22,699 bases of DNA. Origin: Ophiothrix spiculata (taxonomy: Eukaryota > Echinodermata > Ophiuroidea > Amphilepidida > Ophiotrichidae). The notes under the pieces are model-generated. The model was not told the DNA's origin, did no database searches, and worked only from the letters and a program-made list of their open reading frames with translations. Below are positions 1 through 8,476 of this stretch, piece after piece; the first letter of the stretch is position 1, and every line of letters begins with the position of its first letter. A program made the position numbers and the translations under genes. The stretch lies in the NCBI GenBank assembly GCA_000969725.1, contig JXSR01S007818.1; one strand, 5' to 3'.

Positions 1-165
1 GGTATCCAGCACAAAGCTATTGGTTTGGATGTTATGAACCTGGGTACTGAACTGACTTTGTGCAGAAAATGGGCCATAAAACTGTGGTGGCTTATGAATT
101 GAACTTTCAGCCAAAAAATAAGTTTTCTGAACTGGAAAAAGTTATTGATCAATTTCTGTAGTTGA
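1..165 (+). other. Short open stretches, possibly a decayed coding remnant
   Basis: Two overlapping frames look protein-like: GIQHKAIGLDVMNLGTELT in frame 1, and TDFVQKMGHKTVVAYELNF continuing to a TAG near 165 in another frame, as if joined by a frameshift near position 55. I do not recognise the family. It could be a relic of a transposon or pseudogene inside the upstream LYAR intron, or chance. Confidence 0.2.
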
Positions 166-284
166 AGCCAATATGTTGTGATTTCCCTCAAAAGGAGGGG
201 GGGATAAAGAAGTAAGTCATGCTCTAATTTTTGTCTCGCCTGAAAATTTTCAGAAGAGACATAGCGATGCAATTTTCTGTCCGC

Positions 285-605
285 CGTCTGGGTCAAAAGT
301 GTCAATGGTGACCCCGTCGTCTGACCTTTTCCTCGGGGTCAAAGGTCAAATTTTCAATTTTGTCCGATTTCAAAGGTTAAGGTCTCAAATTGTTCGTCTT
401 GGACCAGGGATCAAAAGTGTCAATGGTGACCCCGTCGTCCAACCTTAAACTGGGGTCAAAGGTCAAAAGAAAGGTCAAATTTTCAACTTTGTCTGATTTC
501 AAAGGTTGAGGTGTCAAATTGTACGTTTTGGACCAGCGATCAAAAGTGTCAATGGTGACCACGTCGTCCGACCTTTCCGTTGGGGTGAAATTTTCAACTT
601 TGGAA
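285..605. repeat. Minisatellite, about 2.6 copies of a 118-129 bp unit
   Basis: The core tcaaaagtgtcaatggtgac recurs at 293, 411 and 540, followed each time by (c)acgtcgtc..accttt, a ggggtcaaaggtcaaa stretch and ttcaa(t/c)tttg. The second unit has an 11-bp extra stretch. It lies in the LYAR intron upstream of the first visible exon. No coding meaning is seen on either strand. Confidence 0.85.
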
Positions 606-914
606 ATCTATAATGTTTGTGTAAATTATCCACCATGTTTTATATAAGGAATGTTTTAATATAATTATTGTAATTAAAGGGACTAGCCTAAATTCCACCT
701 ATTATTAAAAACTTATGGAAAGTATAACAAGTATAGTAAAATCCAAAAAAAATTTGAAGCGTACCTTGTGGAGTTGACCCCCTCAGAATCGATATATCAG
801 ATCATTGTACTTAATGACTGCCAAAACTTTTGAAATTCTTGTATGTTAAATCCCTACCTGTCCAAAATCTTATCTTCATTATTTCTTGGAAAATTTCACT
901 TTTCTGTTTTCTAG
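606..914. other. LYAR upstream intron, no further feature seen
   Basis: AT-rich unique-looking sequence between the minisatellite and the exon at 915, ending in a T-rich splice acceptor tract. Confidence 0.6.
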
Positions 915-1022
915 CGTGTGAGGGAATCTAAAGAGACAGCTAAGCTGAGCCCTGGTGCAGCACAACTGTTGGAGAAAATAGCTGATTATCCAAATGTGCC
1001 TAGGAAGAAGGCAAAATTTGAG
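915..1022 (+). CDS. LYAR: LYAR exon: linker ending NVPRKKAKFE
   Basis: A 36-codon phase-0 exon, preceded by a T-rich tract ending ttttctag and followed by gtgatt. It reads RVRESKETAKLSPG, then AAQLLEKIADYPNVPRKKAK, then FE. The NVPRKKAKF block is the conserved LYAR stretch between the zinc fingers and the helix that follows. It starts and ends in phase 0, matching the next exon. The donor (GAG then gtgatt) is weaker than consensus but leaves the reading frame intact. Confidence 0.88.
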
Positions 1023-4000
1023 GTGATTATACAAGATTCTTACACTCCGCCGTGTATGAATTAGATTAATAAATGTGACTTTAAGGGTTCCAAAATGAAA
1101 ATTGATTTTGTGGTCTCATCTGAAAGATTATATTTTAAGCTTTAAAATGATACCTTGCTTTTAGTTATTGGATGTTCGATTGCAAAGTTACATCCAAATT
1201 GGTAAAAGGCATCAAGCTGATTCAGAAAACTATAGTTCTGAGAAAATCAAGTTTAAAGTTTTTGTACTGGTAAAACTTGAATGGAGAAAGGATTTGTATC
1301 TTGTTTTTTAACAAATTAATCTTATGTTTTGGATGTTGGAGCCTGATTAATATGATAGAAGACACCTCAAAGGTAACGTTTCTGAAATTAGAAATTCGAC
1401 CTTGGATGTGATTTTTGACTATGCTCAGCTTCAATGTCCCGTATCTCGTAATTTACTATGCCGGTATTAAGGTACCTTTCGATATTATGGGTCACAAATT
1501 TGCATTCTATTATGCTCGTAAAATGAGACAAAATTGATGCACTTGCGGTACCGCGCGTGCATTGATTTTGTCTCATTTCACTCGCGACATGAAATGCGCA
1601 TTTATTAATCTATTTAAAGTGTGTTTCTAGTATATGTGTGTTGGAATAATGGGTAATTTACCCCTTTCAGTTGTATGCTGTATGACATACAGCTTACCGT
1701 ATTGTTCCTATTAATTGTCCCCTAGGCGTTGCATTTTACGAAAGGGGGCGTTTATTTGGGACCAATTGTTAATTCACGTCTTTCATCATAAGTGCTCAAA
1801 TTTGTTATGTAAGCTTACAAAATACGGCAATATTTGTTGCAAAAACAGAGAAGTAGTGAAAAAAATTTATTTCAGGATCTGCTTGCTGTAACTCGCAAGA
1901 ATGATAAACTTAGGGGCGCACCATTAGATATCTGAGGGGGGGGGGGTAGGAAGTTTTCGGGAAAAAAAAATTCCCCCTCCAAAGGTAGAAGAAAAAAAAA
2001 ATTCCCCCCTGAACATGGAATGGGGAAAAAAACAGGTAATTGACCAAAAAAAAATCGCGCCCCATGGGGCGCGTAAAAAAAAAAATTCCCCCCCGAACCC
2101 AACTTCCTAACCCCCCCTCAGATATCTAATGGTGCGTCCCTTAATATCGTAAGAAATGGGTTACTAAAATGCTTAGAATTTGACTGATTTAGAAAAAAAT
2201 GGGGACTGGTGTTTAATAGAGCATGGGCTATTAATAGGAACAATAAGGTACTTATATTTTTGGTTTGGTGCCAAAATCTAGAATACTGCCTTAAGAAAAA
2301 AATTGTCAAATAACAAGTGAATATGAAATCTAGCAATATCTAAAAGTGAATATGGGTTCTATTTTGGCAGTTGCAATGTAGGGAAGATTTTTGCTCAAAA
2401 AAATCAAATGGCTGCCAAATTGAAGAGGGTTAAATATGTTGACATGGCACAGCTGTAAGATGCAGGTCTAGCTAGATATTATACAAGTTAAGGCAAATTT
2501 ATAAAATTCTTGAAGCCTTATTGACCAGTTAGGGGCTCTGCAGTGTTTATAAGTTTTCCATGTTGGAATGTATCTAGGGAGGATAATATTAAGCGCATGG
2601 ATTTAGAAGATGTAAGTATACAACCTAGTGAATGGCATGTGCTCAAATTTGGGGTATTTGATTTGTGGCGTGAATTAACTTCTTGCATACGAATTAGATT
2701 TAGTTGGGCAAATGGGTATCATTTTCTGGCACATTCTGGAGATGTAATTGAGCGTTGGAACGCAATAGACAAAACTGCGAAACTTCACAGTGTGCCACAC
2801 AGCATCAGACCTGACAGCGTGTGCGTGTGCTTTCATTATTTCAGCATACAACACTTTCCGATGTTTTTGAGACTTTAAAATGTCATCCAACTTGAACGCT
2901 GTGTATTTATATTTATAACACAAGTTTCCTTTTGTTTTATTGCAGAATTTTGTCTACAACAGTCTGCGGATACACAACAAATCTCACGTGGAGCAGGTTT
3001 GGAACATATTCAGTCAGGCAGGTGTTAGCCATTACAAGGACCTCATGAAAGAGGTATCCACTAGTATAGACTGGATCCACCAGTTGCCAAATGGGGGCTC
3101 CCTCACTTCCTGTTGTTTGGGTCAGGTTTGGAACATATTCAGTCAGGATGTTGTCAACCATTACAAGGACCTCATGAAAGATGTATCCACTAGTATAGAC
3201 TGGATCCACCAGTCGCCAAATGGGGGCTCCCTCACTTCCTGTTGTTTGGGTCAGGTTTGGAACATATTCAGTCAGGCAGGTGTCAACCATTACAAGGACC
3301 TCATGAAAGATGTATCCACTATTATAGACTGGATCCACCAGTCACCAGATGGGGGCTCCCTCACTTCCTGTTGTTTGGGTCAGGTTTGGAACATATTCAG
3401 TCAGGCAGGTGTCAGCCATTACAAGGACCTCATGAAAGAGGTATCCATTATTATAGACTGGATCCACCAGTCGCCAAATGGGGGCTCCCTCACTTCCTGT
3501 TGTTTGGGTCAGGTTTGGAACATATTCAGTCAGGCAGGTGTCAACCATTACAAGGACCTCATGAAAGATGTATCCACTAGTATAGACTGGATCCACCAGT
3601 CGCCAAATGGGGGCTCCCTCACTTCCCGTTGTTTGGGTCAGGTTTGGAACATATTCAGTCAGGCAGGTGTCAGCCATTACAAGGACCTCATGAAAGAGGT
3701 ATCCACTATTATAGACTGGATCCACCAGTCGCCAAATGGGGGCTCCCTCACTTCCTGTTGTTTGGGTCATTTGGCGACTTAAAAAATGTGAAAAACAAGG
3801 CAGGCACTTGGCACCGGAATTATGGTGCTACGATTCTGCGTAGTAAAGGCTCTTCAAACAGGATTGTGTATGATGAAAACGAATCATCCAATACACAACT
3901 ACTTTTGGATACTCTCATTAATGATGATAATAATGTGTTAAAAATAAAGCGCCCCCTTTCAGCCATGACTTATGATTTTTTTTAGCTTATTGGGTTTGTT

Positions 4001-7000
4001 TTAGGTAGATATAAATTCCCTCCAAATGATTTGGCTTAAATATGCTAACTATTTCTGTTATGGCAATTTGTTCGGGATCCGAAATTTAATTCCACACATA
4101 TTAGTATAGGAAAGCATGCATGTGCTTTTTATCTATTTTTCGGTGGCAAGACAATTTTTTGACAAATTACACTTGAAAATACTTTTAGATAGTCACATTC
4201 CTTCATTTTATGCTGTTTCTACTGTAAATCATTTTTGATCAAAGTCTTATAGTATTGCTTTAATAAATTTGCATACCCACAAAAATGTTTTATCTGAATC
4301 ATATTAGCTGAACTAAAGGAAATCTCATTTCTGTGATAAATTTTTCTGGTAAATTTCTTGTTTGGTAGGTGGCTGTTGATAGTTAATAGGAAAGTGGTAT
4401 ATTTCACGCTACATTGCTTTAATGGTTGCTTTTTTGGCCTTCTCTAATTGCATGTTTGCCCTGACCCTATTGCTTTTTGTAGTCGCTTAATTAAAGCTCA
4501 AAAGTGCAGGTAAAATTTATTTATTGCGAGAGTTTGGCTACATGTGTTCAATATTTTATACAGAGCCAGTAACAAAGAAATTTGGACAATTTGTGGTTTT
4601 TGTTGTGAACTAACCCAGACATGAGTTCAACAAAGGAGGAATACTTGTTAAATATGCATTTGATTTAATAAATTGTTTGATTTCATGTTGTTCTCTCTTT
4701 ATACAGGCGGCAAAGTCAAACAACAACAATGAACCCGCACAAACAACAGAGAATGGTCAAGCAGACTCTATAACAGATCACCCCAAACAAACTGAAACCA
4801 ACCAGTCATCAGATAGTAACCACAAAGAAACTGTTGAAGAGTCTGACAAATCAGAAGTCCCTAAGAAGAAAAAGAAAAAGAAGAAAGATAAAGAAAATGC
4901 AAATGTGGAGGATAAAAGCTCCAAGAAAAGGAAACACCAAGATGATCCAGAGTTGCCAGTGTCAGATGAGGAAATTGCAAGGACTCCCCAAGAGAGTGAA
5001 AAAATGTCAAGGACTCCCCAAGATATTGAAAATAAGAAACACAAAAAATGTAAAAAGAAACATAAACAAGGTAAACCAGAACAGGTATCTAAGGAGGAAA
5101 CAGTAGTACAAATTAATGGAAAATCAAATAAAAAGCATAAAAAGCGCCACCATGAGGATGAAGAAATTGACGAATCTGATGGGATACCGGGGAAAAGGAA
5201 ACGTGGCGATGAGGATGAGAGTAATGGCGCAACAGAGGAGACGGATGATGCAGGTGTTGAGAATGGACAGGAGGAAATTCAAACAAGTAAGTTTTGCATT
5301 TTTATTTTAGAGAAACCTTTACAAGAAATTCTGATAACAAGACCTGAAATGTCTGTTCCATGAATTTCATGCTAGCAAGTAACCACGCTAAAGCTGGTTT
5401 CAGACTTGCCTGTCATGTGGTCGTATGACCAGCATGACGTCAAAAATTTAAAGTGCGCACACTCGACCTTGTCACATCTCCTTGCCGTACGACAAGCCGA
5501 TATATCAATTGCCCTGTTGTGATGGTCGCACAACATAATATTTTGAGTTGGAATAAATTCAGCTTTTTCTTGCGACAGACCATAACAGCAATATGCAAAT
5601 GTGTCATGCTACAGTACGACAACTATAAATCGCAACGACAGCTAGTCTGAAACCACCTTAATTCATTCTTAATATTTTAGGTCGTCACTTTAAATAGTGA
5701 AATCATTCAGTTTCAGAAGATTTTGAAGTAGATTGTTTCTGTAATTTATCTGACAGAATATCACAAAAACCTTCCATGTATTTGAATAAGCTTGATGAGA
5801 TGTCTCTATATTGAAAATATCACTTTTTATTAGAACACTAATATCAGCCTTCTTAGTTAAAAGTGCAATTAATGATTCTGATGTGACGAAAACCTTGCCC
5901 CTTTTCTAGTCCCGGGTTTCTAGTGTAATAAAAAAAGAGTACAACATTAATGTATGCTGAAAATTTAAATTGTTTGTGATAATTCGTTTACAACGAATTA
6001 TAAGCTTTTCAACATTTTAAAAATCCCCATAGCCTACTGTGTTTTATGACTGTCGGGGCCAGACAATGATTAGAAAATGACACGTTTTGTCACTTCTCTC
6101 AAAAATACAAGTACATTTGAAAGAATGGTTTGGGGATTGTAACATATACTAGTCAGAGATTATAACTATTTTGAACTTAATTTTGATAGACATGACTTTG
6201 AAAAGTGAATCTTGAATTGCTCCTTTAAGATGATGATTATGATGTAAATTAAGAAGTGATGTTTTCTTTTCAGTAAGAAAAGGTGGTTTTCATAAAAATG
6301 TATAATTTGTTTAAAATATTGATTCATATTTTCAACATGTTTTTTAGAAGCCGAAGGATTGGCTTTATGATATCTTTATTTGTCTGTTTTTGTAGAGAAA
6401 TTTAAATGGAACAAAGTGATTGTGTCAGTGCTGCAGAATTGTGCAGACCATCAGCTACCCATCAAGAAACTCAGAAAGAAGGTAGGTACAAAGGCATTCA
6501 ACTAATTACTGTGGGAAATTGATCCAAAAGTTGATATAATAGACAGCGATGGTGAACATTTGACCAGAAAAGTTATTGCAGCCAACTTAGTTGCCCAGTG
6601 AGGCTAAGAAATTTGAAGATCAGCATGGGCCCCATGGAAGAACAGTGCCATTGCATATGATAGATAAGTAAGTAAGCAAGCAAGCAAGCAATCACGGCAG
6701 TTGTAGGAGTTCAGCAACAAATTCCTACACCTGAGTCACTTAATACTTTACTGATCCAGTAGAACACTTACTTGATGTGGACGTTTCAACAACCACAGTT
6801 GCCTTTCTCAACACTTTGATGTAACTGTCGATCTTGACTTAATGCTTGATGTCGCAGAGAATAATCACGTTATAGCATGGGGTGAGGCTACTAAGGTAAT
6901 TGGCACAGAAATGGACAGATTGGATTAAGGAAGCCATAGAAATAAGAAAGAGGACAGGTACCACCATGAACAGAGACGAGAGCAGTATTATTTTTCGCAT

Positions 7001-7369
7001 GTTTTTGATGAACTTTTGGTCAACAAGAAATCTCACGTGAAATCAGGCAACAATCATCAAGCATCGAGTCAAGATCTGCAGTCACATCAAAGTGTTGAGA
7101 AAGGCAACAGTGGTTCCTGAAAGTCCACACCAAGTAAGTGCACTACTGGATCAGTATAGAGAACTTTATCATTATGTAATACTTGTTGTATTCACGTTTC
7201 AAAATCTCTGCAAATCTTTTTTTATTTGTAGGTCCTGAATGAGTACCATGCTTGTGGAGGAGATGTGAGGATCAAAAGCAAGGAGGATCTCCGAGCAACG
7301 TTTGAGAAGAAAGTCAACAAGAACACTTGCTTCAAAGTACACAGAGAGATTGTCAAACTCGTCAACTAG
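915..7369 (+). CDS. LYAR: LYAR, cell growth-regulating nucleolar protein, C-terminal exons (partial at 5' end)
   Basis: Five exons join in phase: 915-1022, 2946-3053, 4707-5286, 6396-6481 and 7232-7369 (TAG stop). Recognition rests on the order of conserved blocks. NVPRKKAKF at the end of the first exon and HNKSHVEQVWNIFSQA in the second match the LYAR segment after the zinc fingers. A long Lys/Glu-rich linker follows, then the conserved C-terminal domain (KFKWNKVIV, IKKLRKKVL, ending VKLVN). LYAR is a nucleolar zinc-finger protein linked to pre-rRNA processing and transcription control; this is family knowledge. The zinc-finger exons are not here and must lie left of position 1. The second exon is followed by a tandem array of its own 3' half, so the true mRNA may carry extra in-frame repeats. 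The identification is firm; exon 2's 3' border is open. Confidence 0.9.
1494..1610. mobile_element. Short foldback (hairpin) element, copy 1
   Basis: The two halves around position 1550 are inverted: gtaaaatgagacaaaattga on the left pairs with tcaatg-like, attgattttgtctcatttca on the right, and aaatttgcattc outside pairs loosely with gaaatgcgcattt. The same sequence, with a longer centre, occurs at 22038-22195. Two related palindromic copies point to a non-autonomous mobile family. It lies in LYAR intron 1. Confidence 0.7.
1697..2248. mobile_element. Probable older TIR element hosting a nested MITE
   Basis: The 15-bp stretch attgttcctattaat (1701-1715) recurs exactly inverted at 2230-2244, and the match extends outward to 1697 and 2248 with one mismatch. 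The Harbinger-like MITE at 1913-2140 sits inside. No convincing target duplication was seen outside the arms. Confidence 0.45.
1913..2140. mobile_element. Harbinger-like MITE with TTA target duplication
   Basis: Terminal inverted repeats of about 30 bp (GGGGCGCACCATTAGATATC... against GGGACGCACCATTAGATATC...) differ at one base over the first 20 and run on into G- or C-tracts. TTA flanks both ends (1910-1912, 2141-2143), the 3-bp TWA duplication expected of PIF/Harbinger. The inside is A-tracts alternating with C-tracts, and an 18-bp perfect palindrome cgcgccccatggggcgcg at 2056-2073. Confidence 0.78.
2249..2945. other. Rest of LYAR intron 1, no supported gene
   Basis: A 111-codon open frame at 2543-2878 on the + strand has no recognisable family, no splice sites in a fitting phase and ordinary intronic composition; I regard it as chance. 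The stretch ends in the T-rich tract and cag of the next acceptor. Confidence 0.6.
2946..3053 (+). CDS. LYAR: LYAR exon with VWNIFSQA block; 3' half is the seed of a tandem array
   Basis: The acceptor is ttttattgcag; the exon starts NFVYNSLRIHNKSHVE and continues QVWNIFSQAGVSHYKDLMKE. The first donor-like site is GAG followed by gtatcc at 3054. The exon is 36 codons, phase 0 at both ends, and joins in phase to the exon at 4707. The block matches the conserved LYAR helix (NSL.VHN.S...QVWNIFS). Five more copies of the last 19 codons follow, and copies 4 and 6 keep the same GAG/gtatcc donor, so the exon could instead end at about 3440 or 3698 with the frame unchanged. Confidence 0.85.
2994..3768 (+). 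repeat. Six-copy 129-bp tandem array of LYAR exon end plus donor plus short intron
   Basis: Units begin with CAGGTTTGG at 2994, 3123, 3252, 3381, 3510 and 3639, exactly 129 bp apart and nearly identical. Each holds 57 nt matching the exon (VWNIFSQAGVSHYKDLMKE or close variants), then gtatcc, then 69 more intron-like bases ending in a pyrimidine-rich stretch and gggtcag. All six are open in the exon frame; translated as a whole they give a 43-residue repeat. Copies 1, 4 and 6 have GAG before gtatcc; copies 2, 3 and 5 have GAT, a weaker donor. The array ends where gggtcag is replaced by gggtcat at about 3768, and the frame stops at 3780-3782. Confidence 0.95.
3935..4263. mobile_element. TIR element family A, copy 1 (left end missing)
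   Basis: This stretch aligns along its whole length with 15774-16109 in the same orientation (shared blocks include ctccaaatg.tttggct, tcggtggcaa.acaattttt and agatagtcacattccttca). It ends with TTATAGTATTGCTTTAA (4247-4263), the same end as the full copy. The left TIR, seen in the full copy, is absent here. It lies in LYAR intron 2. Confidence 0.82.
4264..4706. other. Rest of LYAR intron 2, nothing further seen
   Basis: AT-rich sequence without recognisable genes or clear repeats, ending in the acceptor tract before 4707. Confidence 0.6.
4707..5286 (+). CDS. LYAR: LYAR exon: Lys-rich, low-complexity nucleolar linker
   Basis: The acceptor is ctctttatacag at 4706 and the donor is the perfect consensus gtaagt at 5287. 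The exon is 193 codons plus one base, entering in phase 0 and leaving in phase 1. It starts AAKSNNNNEP and carries a run of eight lysines, KKHKKCKKKHKQG, GKSNKKHKKRHHEDEEIDES and GKRKRGDEDE. ARTPQE and SRTPQD form a short tandem duplication. Alternating basic and acidic tracts of this kind are typical of nucleolar proteins and of this part of LYAR. Likely disordered; supplies nuclear/nucleolar localisation (inference). Confidence 0.88.
5392..5658. mobile_element. MITE with TAA target duplication
   Basis: The left end AGCTGGTTTCAGACTTGCCT and the reverse complement of the right end AGGTGGTTTCAGACTAGCTG match at most positions. TAA flanks both sides (5389-5391 and 5659-5661). The 267-bp size and the TWA duplication fit a Harbinger-type MITE. 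It lies in LYAR intron 3, about 100 bp past the exon. Confidence 0.72.
5659..6395. other. Rest of LYAR intron 3, nothing further seen
   Basis: AT-rich intronic sequence, no recognisable repeats or open frames of note; ends in the gtctgtttttgtag acceptor. Confidence 0.6.
6396..6481 (+). CDS. LYAR: LYAR exon: first half of conserved C-terminal domain
   Basis: The acceptor is gtctgtttttgtag and the donor gtaggt at 6482. It takes the single leftover base of the previous exon to make Lys, then reads KFKWNKVIVSVLQNC, then ADHQLPIKKLRKK, and leaves in phase 0. This matches the start of the LYAR C-terminal (winged-helix-like) domain, whose family pattern is F.W...I..VL followed by IKKLRKKVL. Confidence 0.9.
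6664..6693. repeat. Short (AAGT/AAGC)n microsatellite
   Basis: Tandem aagtaagtaagcaagcaagc and one further unit, just upstream of the Penelope-like remnant. Confidence 0.8.
6750..7155 (+). mobile_element. Penelope-like retroelement remnant with inverted flanking repeats
   Basis: Arms of about 100 bp at 6750-6851 and 7055-7155 are inverted copies of each other (shared blocks ttgcctttctcaacactttg and gatccagtag). Between them (about 6853-7024) are frameshifted pieces: NHVIAWGEATKVIGTE in one frame, IKEAIEIRKRTGTTMNRDE in another, and YYFSHVFDELL after a further shift. The IKEAI..IRK....MNRD.G.Y.LS..(Y/F)D.LL pattern is the tail after the GIY-YIG nuclease of Penelope-like elements and relatives (my recollection of the family). 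Non-coding and decayed; it lies in the last LYAR intron. Confidence 0.65.
7232..7369 (+). CDS. LYAR: LYAR terminal exon, second half of C-terminal domain and stop
   Basis: The acceptor is tttttatttgtag. The 45 codons plus TAG read VLNEYHACGGDVRIKSKEDL, then RATFEKKVNKNTCFKVHREI, then VKLVN. This matches the LYAR C-terminus (VL..Y......S.E.L...F.KK..KN..FK.....VKLV). A possible poly(A) signal, ATTAAA, lies at 7389-7394, only 20 bp after the stop; no AATAAA is obvious close by. Confidence 0.92.
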   Translation, partial: VLNEYHACGGDVRIKSKEDLRATFEKKVNKNTCFKVHREIVKLVN

Positions 7370-8115
7370 ATTAGCGAATTCCTTATCAATTAAATAACTG
7401 AATTATGAATGTGGAGCATATAAACTGCTATCTAAAAATGGGTGTAAAGTTGTCAAAAACTGACAATCTGAAATAGGGGCACTCCTCTTATCACTCAGTA
7501 GATAGAAATGAAACAATTTCATTGGTTAAAGACAAAAAAAAAGTTTGTTTCTGGTAACATGCTTCAAAAGTACAAATTCAACAATGCAATATGCGTTTTT
7601 TTATTTTTTACTTTTCGAAAATGCAATGCGATATATATGCTATTTTTCTTTTTTTTTAACAACAAATGCTAACTTGATCAGCTGATATTCAGACTGTAAA
7701 GCCACAAACATCAACATGCATTCATTCATATTAATTTGACCCAAATTTTTTTATCTTGAGAGCATATATAGTCTTACTTGTTCGACCGTTGTATGACTGT
7801 AAATTCTGCATCGGGTAATATGGTTGTGGACTCTAGTTTCGAGCCAGTATCTTAGAAGCGCTTAATATTTTTACATATGAACGATTAATTGTTTTTTACG
7901 CAAGTCTCCAGTAAGCTTTTTTACAGAATTGCTTGCTTTTTTTTTTGATACGAAATATGAAAAAAAAATAATGTGGGAAATATGTAACTTAACAGAAATT
8001 TACCAGAAATTTTTATTTTTTTTTTGGCCTAATAGCTGAACAGAATAATTCTGTTTTGTAAAAAAATTTCAAAAGTTCTATATGATACAAAATCATCCAT
8101 GTAATACGAAAAGTC
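7370..8115. other. LYAR 3' flank, AT-rich, no gene seen
   Basis: Contains the LYAR 3' UTR of unknown length (possible ATTAAA at 7389) and long T- and A-runs (7640-7660, 7937-7972, 8010-8025). No conserved protein and no clear repeats. Confidence 0.6.
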
Positions 8116-8186
8116 GTATTATACAGGCTGCAAAGTCGAACAACAACGAGTCCAAACAAACAGAGAATGGTGAAGCAGACTTGTGA
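8116..8186 (+). pseudogene. Duplicated fragment of LYAR exon 3 start, with its acceptor
   Basis: The sequence ttatacag followed by GCTGCAAAGTCGAACAACAA closely matches the start of the Lys-rich LYAR exon at 4701-4770 (ttatacag, GCGGCAAAGTCAAACAACAA), and the likeness runs on to GAATGGT.AAGCAGAC. In phase 0 it reads AAKSNNNESKQTENGEADL and then TGA at 8184-8186. Relative to the parent there is a net 6-nt loss, which keeps the frame. It lies about 750 bp beyond the LYAR stop. Probably a dead partial duplication, but as it keeps acceptor, phase and an early stop it could act as an alternative last exon. Confidence 0.75.
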
Positions 8187-8476
8187 AAGACAAATCAAGA
8201 TCTCAATCCACAGAGGATTTATCAGCTTAGAATTAAGTTGAGATTCTATGACAAAGTTTGCATTAAAATCAGTCATTGCCAAGTGCAAGATTGTTGCACG
8301 TTTGATTTGAATCTAACTTTGACCAAAATGATCATAATACATGCTCAACGAGTCACTGAGTGCAAACCAGTAGGTTTTATTGTCACTATGTTGGAGAATA
8401 GGTGGTGGGTATATTCTTTGTGAAAAGCTTTATATTCCAAAGTTGGTATTGCGCAATCTCTGAAAAAAAATCAGCT

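Noticed and set aside
2543..2878. 111-codon + strand open frame in LYAR intron 1
   Set aside because: No recognisable family, no fitting splice sites, and composition like the rest of the intron.
2937..3770. Two long antisense open frames (133 and 142 codons) and a +2-frame 112-codon frame over the LYAR array
   Set aside because: The 129-bp unit is a multiple of three, so a frame open in one unit stays open in all; these are shadows of the array with no family likeness.
4778..5044. Antisense Phe/Ser-rich open frame across the LYAR Lys-rich exon
   Set aside because: Mirror of Lys/Glu-rich coding sequence; no independent support.
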